Of a DNA stretch of 7,335 nucleotides, positions 1 through 5,216 are shown in pieces. Source of the DNA: Chloroflexota bacterium (lineage in GTDB: Bacteria > Chloroflexota > UBA6077 > JACCZL01); assembly GCA_020845495.1 (NCBI GenBank), contig JADLFM010000194.1, forward strand, positions 1-7,335. Reading direction: 5' to 3'. The stretch's first letter is position 1, and the number at the start of each line of letters is the position of its first letter. Made by a program: the position numbers and the translations under genes. The notes under the pieces are model-generated. The model saw only the letters and a program-made list of their open reading frames with translations. It was not told the DNA's origin and did no database searches.

Positions 1-2074
1 AGTTGCCCATGAGCTGCATGGTCGCCGGCACGAGCAGCAGGCGAACGACCGTGGCATCCACGAACACGGCTACGGCGAGCCCCAGCCCGAACTCCTTCAC
101 GACCCGCTGGTCGTTCAGGACGAAGCTGAGGAAGACCACGATCATGATCGTCGCCGCGGCCGTGATCACGCTGGCAGTCGAGGCCAGTCCGTGCGCCACC
201 GACTGCGCGTTGTCCTTGGTGCGCAGGTATTCTTCCCGAATCCGGCTCACCAGGAAGACCTCGTAATCCATCGAAAGCCCGAACAGGACCGCGAAGAGCA
301 TCATCGGCAGGAACGACTCGACCGGGCCGGTCTTGTCGGCGCCAGTGAGGTCCAGCAACCAACCCCACTCGAACACCGCCACCACAACTCCATAGGCCGC
401 GCCGATCGAGAGCAGGTTCATCAGCGCGGCCTTGAACGCGATGACGAGCGAGCGAAACACCATGGTCAACAGCAGGAAGCTGATTCCGACCACGATGGCA
501 AAGAACAGCGGCAGCCGTGCGCCGATCCGGTCGGCGATGTCGATGTAGCGCGCCGTCGTCCCTGCGATGTACACGTCGGCGTCGCTGCCGTCCATCGCGC
601 CAGGGATCGTCTCGTCACGCAGGCGGTGCACGAGTTCGGTCGTCGCGGCGTCCTGCGGTGCGCTCTCGGGGATGACGGAGAAAATGGTGAGGCGGCCGTC
701 GGGGCTCGTCAGCGCCTGTCCGACCGAGGCCACACCGTCTTCGTCTGAGATGGCCAGCTGGAGTTGCTGGAGCTCCGCCTCGCTGCCGGCGTCGACAACG
801 ATCTGCAGCGGGCCGTTCGCGCCGGGGCCAAACGCCTCCGCCGTCAGGTCGTAGGCGCGTCGGGTGGTCGAGGAGGTGGGGTTATTGCCGGCGTCAGCCG
901 AACCGAGGCGGATGTCGAGCAGGGGGATGCTCAGGACGAGCAGCACCAGGGTGCTCAAGCCAAAGAACACATAGGGCCGCCGCATGATGCGCTGGCCGAG
1001 CGCGTACCAGGGGCTCCCTTCATGGTGGAGGTCGGGTTCAGTCCGGCGGCGACCTTTGAGGGAGAGGATTCGCGTGCCAGCAAGTCCCAAGAGCGCGGGC
1101 AGCAGCACAATCGCCACGAGCACAGCGAGCGCGACCATCAGGGCCGCGGCCACTCCGATCCACCCGACGAAGGGGATGCCCATGAACGATAGTCCGAGCA
1201 GCGACGTGATGACGACGACGCCCGCGAAGATAACGGACTTCCCGGCGGTCGCGAGCGCGGTCCCGGCCGCTGCCTCGATCGACATGCCGCGAGCAACGTT
1301 CTCGCGGTGCCGGGCAACGATGAAGAGCGCGTAGTCGATTCCGACGCCGAGTCCCAGCATTGCCGCGATGTTCGGCCCGAACTTACTGAGCTCGACTACC
1401 GACGTCATTGCGAAGACCGCGGCGAAGCCGGCAGCCAGCCCGAACAGTGCCGTGCCAACCGGCAACGCGGTGGGGACGAGCGTGCGGAAGAGGACGTAAA
1501 GGATCACGAACGCGGCGATGAGCCCGAGCACCGTCGATTCGTTCGGCCCCTCGTGCTCTTGGGCGGAAGCGACAGGGCCGCCGAACTCCACCTGGAGACC
1601 AGCCTCCGCTGCGGCGGCCATCGCCGCCTCGACTCCGTCCACCTGCTCGGTTGGCACCTGATCGGCGCTCTCCGAGAACTGCACCCGGACGATCCCTGTC
1701 GTGCCGTCAGCCGAGAGGAGTCCCGACTGCGGCGCGAACGGCGATGCCACCGAGGTGACCCCGGACACGGAGGAGACATTGGCGACGAGCGTGTCGATCA
1801 CGGCGCGCGAGCCCGGGTCAGAGATTCCGTTGGGCGAATACAGGACGATGTCGCCGTAGTCGCCCGATCGCTGCGGAAACGCGTCTTCGAGCAGGGACAC
1901 TGCCTCCTGCGATTCCGCACCGGGTATGTCGAGGCTGCTCACCGTCCCTTCATTCAGTGAGCGAGCGGCCAGCGCCAGGAACACAACGACGACAACCGAT
2001 GCGCCGAGCACGTACCAGCGCTTCCGCACTGCGAATGCGCCCCATCGTTCTAGGAGAGTGACTCTTCGGATCAT
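1..2074 (-). CDS. MMPL-family (RND superfamily) transporter, C-terminus cut by window edge
   Basis: Inner-membrane, proton-driven exporter of the MmpL/YdfJ type, probably for lipids or hydrophobic compounds; the substrate cannot be read from sequence. The frame is open for 691 codons from the ATG at 2074 to the left edge without a break. A cytoplasmic start (MIRRVTLLERW) leads into TM1 (about 21-37), then an extracytoplasmic loop (about 40-178), then a five-helix bundle (about 181-330). A second helix (about 368-386), a second loop (to about 518) and a second bundle (about 521-685) repeat this plan, the internal duplication typical of RND proteins. Both proton-relay motifs are present: GIDYALF (Asp247-Tyr248) and SMDYEVF (Asp603-Tyr604). 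Family members are usually about 700-750 residues, so only a short tail is missing. The start is supported by GGAGG (2081-2085) with a 6-base spacer. It is divergent from the Crp/Fnr gene. Confidence 0.95.
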   Translation of the reverse strand, partial: MIRRVTLLERWGAFAVRKRWYVLGASVVVVVFLALAARSLNEGTVSSLDIPGAESQEAVSLLEDAFPQRSGDYGDIVLYSPNGISDPGSRAVIDTLVANVSSVSGVTSVASPFAPQSGLLSADGTTGIVRVQFSESADQVPTEQVDGVEAAMAAAAEAGLQVEFGGPVASAQEHEGPNESTVLGLIAAFVILYVLFRTLVPTALPVGTALFGLAAGFAAVFAMTSVVELSKFGPNIAAMLGLGVGIDYALFIVARHRENVARGMSIEAAAGTALATAGKSVIFAGVVVITSLLGLSFMGIPFVGWIGVAAALMVALAVLVAIVLLPALLGLAGTRILSLKGRRRTEPDLHHEGSPWYALGQRIMRRPYVFFGLSTLVLLVLSIPLLDIRLGSADAGNNPTSSTTRRAYDLTAEAFGPGANGPLQIVVDAGSEAELQQLQLAISDEDGVASVGQALTSPDGRLTIFSVIPESAPQDAATTELVHRLRDETIPGAMDGSDADVYIAGTTARYIDIADRIGARLPLFFAIVVGISFLLLTMVFRSLVIAFKAALMNLLSIGAAYGVVVAVFEWGWLLDLTGADKTGPVESFLPMMLFAVLFGLSMDYEVFLVSRIREEYLRTKDNAQSVAHGLASTASVITAAATIMIVVFLSFVLNDQRVVKEFGLGLAVAVFVDATVVRLLLVPATMQLMGN

Positions 2075-2080
2075 GATGTA

Positions 2081-2085
2081 CCTCC
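2081..2085 (-). promoter_or_regulatory. Ribosome binding site of the MMPL gene
   Basis: On the minus strand GGAGG lies 6 bases before the ATG at 2074. It fixes the transporter start. It partly overlaps an 8-bp palindrome, CAGTACTG (2085-2092), whose role is unknown. Confidence 0.8.
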
Positions 2086-2121
2086 AGTACTGTCATGGTG
2101 GCGGCTGTCGGCACGCGAATC

Positions 2122-2137
2122 TCTGACTTTTGTCGTG
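2122..2137. promoter_or_regulatory. Degenerate Crp/Fnr-type box in the divergent intergenic region
   Basis: TCTGACTTTTGTCGTG matches the perfect box at 3276-3291 (TGTGACATTTGTCACA) at 11 of 16 positions, including the symmetric GAC-N4-GTC core. Its centre is at 2129.5. That is 55.5 bases upstream of both the proposed regulator start (2185) and, on the other strand, the MMPL ATG. It could serve autoregulation or transporter control. The right half (GTCGTG) is poor, so this is an inference from similarity and position only. Confidence 0.4.
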
Positions 2138-2172
2138 CTCTTTGGGGGCCGCTGGTCTCCCGGGCGGCGGCG

Positions 2173-2178
2173 TACAAT
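2173..2178 (+). promoter_or_regulatory. -10 element of a probable leaderless promoter for the Crp/Fnr gene
   Basis: TACAAT matches the TATAAT consensus at 5 of 6 positions and ends 6 bases before GTG 2185. A transcript starting about 7 bases after the hexamer would begin at the G of that GTG. No convincing -35 is visible 17 bases upstream (CGCTGG), and no Shine-Dalgarno precedes the GTG. TANNNT placed 5-8 bases before a start codon is the known signature of leaderless mRNAs in several high-GC and deep-branching phyla. Confidence 0.6.
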
Positions 2179-2184
2179 CGACCG

Positions 2185-2871
2185 GTGCCCGCCCAGAACC
2201 CCCACGAGGAGCTCAAGGATCGGCTGGGGGCGTTCTCGTTGTTCCAGGGGCTTGCCGGAGAGACGCTCGCTCTCCTGGCCGGTGCGAGCCGTCGCCGTGA
2301 GTGCGCCCCTGGCGAGGTCGTGTTTATGGAGGGGGAGCCGACCCAAGGTCTCTACATCCTCGAGTCCGGCTGGGTCCGGGTGGTGAAGACGTCCGAGCAG
2401 GGCCGCGAGCAGGTCCTGCAGTTCGTGGGGCCGGGCGAAGCCTTCAACACCGTGAGCATCTTCACGCGGGGACTGAGCCCCGCCACCGCGGTCGCACTCG
2501 AGCCGAGCACCGCCTGGTTGGTCCCGCGGGAAATCATACTCCGCCTCTTGCAGGAACGGCCAGAATTTGCGCAGAGGGTGCTTGAGAACATGGCCGAGCG
2601 CATGCTCCACTTGGTTGGCCTGGTGGCCGACCTCTCGCTGCGGACTGTCAGCGAGAGGCTGGCCGATCTCATCCTTGCGCAGGCGGAAGGCGGTGTGCTG
2701 AACCGCCCGAAATGGTTCACAATCGCCGAGCTCGCGGCGCGTCTCGGGACCGTCCCCGATGTCGTCCAGCGGGCCATCGGCAAATTCCAGTCCGATGGCC
2801 TTTTGGACGTTAGCCGTCGAGAAATCCGCGTGCTCGACGAGGCCGGGCTTCGTCAGCTGGCGCGCCGCTGA
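2185..2871 (+). CDS. Crp/Fnr-family transcriptional regulator
   Basis: Cytoplasmic DNA-binding regulator of 228 residues, usual for the family. Residues about 13-125 form a cyclic-nucleotide-binding-type beta-roll with the GEAFNTVSIF segment (84-93). A long dimerisation helix (about 125-155) and a winged helix-turn-helix (about 179-215) follow. The cAMP-contacting Arg-Ser/Thr pair appears replaced by Ser98-Pro99, so cAMP is an unlikely ligand. There is only one cysteine (Cys40), so an FNR-type 4Fe-4S cluster is excluded. In the recognition helix (TVPDVVQR) the usual Glu is Asp192 while Arg196 is kept. The signal sensed is unknown; haem, NO or a redox cue would fit the DNR/NNR-like GExF pattern but is not shown. 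GTG 2185 is preferred to in-frame ATG 2095: it gives normal length, lies just after a -10 element, and avoids a 30-residue extension with no domain. It is divergent from the MMPL gene. Confidence 0.9.
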   Translation: MPAQNPHEELKDRLGAFSLFQGLAGETLALLAGASRRRECAPGEVVFMEGEPTQGLYILESGWVRVVKTSEQGREQVLQFVGPGEAFNTVSIFTRGLSPATAVALEPSTAWLVPREIILRLLQERPEFAQRVLENMAERMLHLVGLVADLSLRTVSERLADLILAQAEGGVLNRPKWFTIAELAARLGTVPDVVQRAIGKFQSDGLLDVSRREIRVLDEAGLRQLARR

Positions 2872-3275
2872 GCGCGAGTCGCACATCTGCCGGCGGCGGA
2901 CCGCGAGCGAGACCCCGCCCCGACAGGATCGGCTTCCTGCGGTAGTTCCCCTCTCGGCAGTGCAAGCAGAACGTCTTCTGGTCATGGCAAACCCTCCGGC
3001 CCAGTGCCCCAATGGTCAGTGGCGGGAGTCGCTCGCACTCTGACTTTTCTCGGCTTACCGAGGGCAGCGATCGGTGTGCGTGAGGCCAGGAGGCGGCCGC
3101 GCATCGCCCATCACGACGCCCGCTCAGAGCAGCCCAGCCGTGAATCGTAGGAGTCATTGATCAACTGACGCCGCTCCTGGGTGGACAGTCGGATACCAGC
3201 GCGCCAGTCCACAAGCTACGAACCCTGACCCGATTCGAACACCCGTACCGGGTTCGGGGCGTTAGGGAAGAGGGT

Positions 3276-3291
3276 TGTGACATTTGTCACA
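3276..3291. promoter_or_regulatory. Perfect palindromic Crp/Fnr-type operator
   Basis: TGTGACATTTGTCACA has 7-bp perfect arms (TGTGACA/TGTCACA) around TT. It matches the classical CRP consensus TGTGA-N6-TCACA completely. It lies 405 bases downstream of a Crp/Fnr gene. Its centre (3283.5) is at -41.5 relative to the start site predicted from the -10 candidate at 3313-3318, the class II activator position. That the neighbouring regulator binds it is an inference, since its recognition helix is not the canonical RE..R of CRP. Confidence 0.8.
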
Positions 3292-3312
3292 TCCGTATCC
3301 ACAGACGGTGAT

Positions 3313-3318
3313 TAGCAT
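3313..3318 (+). promoter_or_regulatory. Candidate -10 element of the Crp-type promoter
   Basis: TAGCAT matches TATAAT at 4 of 6 positions. Taken as -12 to -7 it predicts a start at 3325, leaving a 24-base leader before TTG 3349 that contains the Shine-Dalgarno. No -35 hexamer is needed or seen, because the palindrome occupies that position, as expected at an activator-dependent class II promoter. A weak hexamer by itself. Confidence 0.45.
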
Positions 3319-3335
3319 CGCGCTGCCAGGGGCTC

Positions 3336-3340
3336 AGGAG
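3336..3340 (+). promoter_or_regulatory. Ribosome binding site deciding a TTG start
   Basis: AGGAG lies 8 bases before TTG 3349. It supports TTG over the internal ATG at residue 31, which would remove half of the first membrane helix. Confidence 0.65.
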
Positions 3341-3348
3341 AATCGGCC

Positions 3349-3813
3349 TTGTCCGTTGCACCACCAGCACCAAAGTCACTCTCCGCACTGGCAGCGAGGC
3401 CTTTGGGACGCGTCAACATCGCGGTCGGCCTCTGGTACATGGCCGGGTTTATGGTGTACGGCTTTGTGCTGATTTACCTGCGTGACTTCGCGCCTGACAA
3501 AGAAGCGTGGATAGCTGAGAGTCTTGATGGTGACCACTTCGAGGCGCGCCTCGCCCACGTCCACGGGAACCTGTTTGCCCTCCTCAACATTACGTTCGGA
3601 TTCCTGATGTCAAAGCTTCCAGTGCGCGCTGATCTCGGGGCGTGGGCGTCCCGGCTGATACTGGCGGGTCTGCTCATGCCAATCGGGATTCTCGCGGAGG
3701 TATACCTTAACTTACCGCCGGTGCTCGTCCTTGCTGGCGGTATCTCAATCCTGGCGGGCACGATCTTGCTCGGGTGGGCAGTTCTCACCTCGGGCGAAGT
3801 CCGAACCGGCTAG
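3349..3813 (+). CDS. Small four-helix membrane protein with HVHGN motif (haem-copper oxidase subunit I-like?)
   Basis: 154-residue integral membrane protein. Four hydrophobic segments are seen at about 22-44, 67-89, 100-120 and 123-147. A polar loop (about 45-65, DFAPDKEAWIAES) separates the first two. Helix 2 begins with LAHVHGNLFALLN, placing His70 and His72 at the membrane face, with His63 just before. The layout, one helix then a loop then HxHxN opening the second helix, resembles short stand-alone proteins related to the N-terminal part of cbb3/NO-reductase subunit I (HAHLNLLG-type) and the DUF2871-like class. Those histidines may bind haem or metal, but this is inference. The gene lies alone behind a strong Crp/Fnr-type box, which fits a role in respiration or a redox/NO response. 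It looks more AT-rich than its neighbours. It starts at TTG with a good ribosome site. Coding is near certain; function is weak. Confidence 0.85.
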   Translation: MSVAPPAPKSLSALAARPLGRVNIAVGLWYMAGFMVYGFVLIYLRDFAPDKEAWIAESLDGDHFEARLAHVHGNLFALLNITFGFLMSKLPVRADLGAWASRLILAGLLMPIGILAEVYLNLPPVLVLAGGISILAGTILLGWAVLTSGEVRTG

Positions 3814-3973
3814 GGCTCTAGCAGTTCGCGGGAATTGGGAGTTGGAGCGAGTTGAGAGCGAATTTGGAACAGCCAGCCCCAGATTGGAACGGGCGGAGCG
3901 GAATCCTGGAACACTGAGGGAACGCCCATTCGCAAGCTGACTCATCACGGCCTCCTGGCCGCTGGAGTCAGAC
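3814..3973. promoter_or_regulatory. Leader of the T4SS operon with GGAAC direct repeats
   Basis: This 160-base gap must hold the operon promoter unless the operon reads through from the upstream gene; no clear -35/-10 pair was found. TTGGAAC occurs at 3864-3870 and 3884-3890, exactly 20 bases apart, with CTGGAAC at 3906-3912 and GGGAAC at 3918-3923. GGAAC is also the -35 core of many ECF sigma promoters, but no matching CGTC-type -10 lies 16-17 bases downstream. A small hairpin, CGGCC-TCCT-GGCCG (3948-3961), ends just before the Shine-Dalgarno GGAG (3964-3967), which is 6 bases from ATG 3974. Confidence 0.4.
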
Positions 3974-5206
3974 ATGCGCATCCTCACCCTCACCGCCTTT
4001 GTACTGGGATTGGCCTGCGCGCTGGTGGTTGGCGCAACTTCCGCCGCCGCGCAGGAAGCCGACGACACGCTGGATGGGCTGTCGTCGGCCGGCATCCCGC
4101 TCCTCAACAGTCCGCCTGCGCCAGCCCCGCAGCAGGTCCCACCTGGCCAGCCTGGCCCTGAAGGTCAGCCGCCGCCTGACACGCTGGTCGACCTCCCGAT
4201 CCCCGACCCGACCGACTGGATTCCCAATCCCCTGGACTGGCTTCCCGGCGGCCTCAACCCCGTCAACTGGGCGAAAGACATCGTCAACGCGGTGTTCACG
4301 CTCATCGGCCAGGCGATGCTGGAGGCGATCCGCGGGTTCGTCGACTGGGCGCTGGGCATGGGCGGCTCATCGCTCAACTTCGTCACGCGCACCCCGGCGG
4401 AAGGCACCTACGACAGCCCGACGGTCCGCAGCCTCTACGACTTCTCCCGCGCCATCGTCAACGTCGCCCTCGCGGTCGTCGTCATGTGGGGCGGTTTCAA
4501 CGTCATCATCAAGGAGCACACGAGGTCGCCCTACCACGAGGCGATGGAGCTCCTCCCGCGCGTCATCCTCGCCGCGCTCGCCGCCAACCTGACGCTTGAG
4601 TTCGCGCGGATGCTGATCGACATCAACAACGCCCTCGCCGCCGGCGTCGGTGATGTCGGGCTCCCCGGGTACGACCAGGCGACACCCTCGCAGGAAGGCC
4701 TCGCGCTCATCTTCACCGCCGTCGCCTACGGCATCGTGGCGATCCTCCTCGTCTTCCAGATGCTGATGCGCCTCGCCCTCCTGGCGATGCTCATCGTCCT
4801 CGGGCCAATTGCTGCACTGCTGTGGGTGCTGCCCCAGACCCAGCAGTGGACGCGCTGGTGGACCGACCTCTTCGTGATCACTGTCTTCCAGCAGGCCGTC
4901 CAGGTCATGGTGCTGGCGCTCGGCACGGCGCTGATGGTCGAACTGACCCCCGGCAGTGTCTCCAACGCCCTGCTGACGATGCTTCTTGGTCTCGCGGTCT
5001 GCTGGCTGACCCTCAAGGTCCCTTCGCTCTTGCGTTCGGCCCGCAGCCAAGCCGGCATCACCAACGTCCTCACGTTCGCCATGGCCACCCACGCACTTGG
5101 CGCGATGGCCGGAGCGGGCCGAGCCGGTGCTGCTGCGGGCGGCGCAGGGGCCGCTAGCGCTGGAGGTGGCGGGGCAGCTCCGCGGCCAGCGGCGGGAAGG
5201 GCTTAA
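3974..5206 (+). CDS. TrbL/VirB6-like polytopic T4SS channel protein
   Basis: Membrane component expected to form part of the translocation channel of a type IV secretion or conjugation machine. The 410 residues begin with a signal peptide (about 1-26, ending ATSAAAQ). A Pro-rich segment (about 47-80) and a stretch with repeated DW/NW pairs (Trp82, Trp89, Trp99) follow. About six membrane helices then run over roughly 158-178, 193-212, 243-264, 266-288, 296-320 and 332-347. The GPIAALLWVLPQTQQWTRWW segment (277-296), followed by FQQAVQVMVLALG, is the typical TrbL/VirB6 core, where a short polar loop sits between helices. The tail (about 376-410) is Ala/Gly-rich and low in complexity. GGAG six bases before the ATG supports the start. 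First gene of a four-gene operon; its TAA overlaps the next gene's Shine-Dalgarno. Family assignment rests on topology and this motif. Confidence 0.85.
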   Translation: MRILTLTAFVLGLACALVVGATSAAAQEADDTLDGLSSAGIPLLNSPPAPAPQQVPPGQPGPEGQPPPDTLVDLPIPDPTDWIPNPLDWLPGGLNPVNWAKDIVNAVFTLIGQAMLEAIRGFVDWALGMGGSSLNFVTRTPAEGTYDSPTVRSLYDFSRAIVNVALAVVVMWGGFNVIIKEHTRSPYHEAMELLPRVILAALAANLTLEFARMLIDINNALAAGVGDVGLPGYDQATPSQEGLALIFTAVAYGIVAILLVFQMLMRLALLAMLIVLGPIAALLWVLPQTQQWTRWWTDLFVITVFQQAVQVMVLALGTALMVELTPGSVSNALLTMLLGLAVCWLTLKVPSLLRSARSQAGITNVLTFAMATHALGAMAGAGRAGAAAGGAGAASAGGGGAAPRPAAGRA

Positions 5207-5211
5207 GGAGG
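5205..5211 (+). promoter_or_regulatory. Ribosome binding site deciding the hydrolase GTG start
   Basis: AAGGAGG shares its first two bases with the TAA stop of the upstream gene and is 5 bases before GTG 5217. This selects GTG over an in-frame ATG at 5097 inside the upstream gene. It implies that terminating ribosomes reinitiate directly. Confidence 0.85.
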
Positions 5212-5216
5212 ACGCC

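Larger units (their letters stand above)
2872..3348. other. Gene-free region between the regulator and the membrane protein gene
   Basis: No convincing gene is seen on either strand over about 477 bases. It contains short hairpins: CGCGC/GCGCG around the regulator stop (2861-2876), CTCGG/CCGAG (3049-3062), and a bulged one made of TGCG+GGCC and GGCC+CGCA (3077-3103). None is followed by a T-run, so none is a clear intrinsic terminator. CTCTGACTTTT (3038-3048) repeats the 11 bases at 2121-2131. TTGATCAA (3157-3164) is an 8-bp palindrome. CGAACCC (3219-3225) is inverted at GGGTTCG (3250-3256), with a nested ACCCG-TAC-CGGGT stem at 3241-3253. The Crp-type box and promoter are at the right end. 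The minus strand shows GGAGG (2993-2997) seven bases before an ATG (2985), discussed as a possible broken small gene. Confidence 0.6.

Noticed and set aside
2095..2184. Longer start (ATG 2095) for the Crp/Fnr regulator
   Set aside because: It would add 30 residues without a domain, has no ribosome site, and would place the -10 element and the candidate box inside the coding region.
2071..3012. Long minus-strand frame (313 codons) opposite the regulator
   Set aside because: It lies antisense to a clear Crp/Fnr gene, is rich in Arg/Gly/Pro without domains, and crosses the divergent promoter region. It is a codon-bias shadow of high-GC coding.
3049..3062. CTCGG-CTTA-CCGAG hairpin as an intrinsic terminator
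   Set aside because: The T-run precedes rather than follows the hairpin on the plus strand and becomes an A-run on the minus strand, so neither direction fits.
3157..3164. TTGATCAA as an FNR box
   Set aside because: FNR sites are TTGAT-N4-ATCAA; here the halves overlap with no spacer, so two subunits could not bind in that mode.
3221..3260. tRNA-like TTCGAAC/GGTTCG segments suggesting a tRNA T-arm
   Set aside because: No five-base T-stem forms around the seven-base loop on either strand, and no acceptor, D or anticodon arms can be placed nearby.
5097..5216. Longer start (ATG 5097) for the wall hydrolase
   Set aside because: The added residues are read from the Ala/Gly-rich tail of the VirB6-like gene in another frame. 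The AAGGAGG + GTG 5217 pair is far better.
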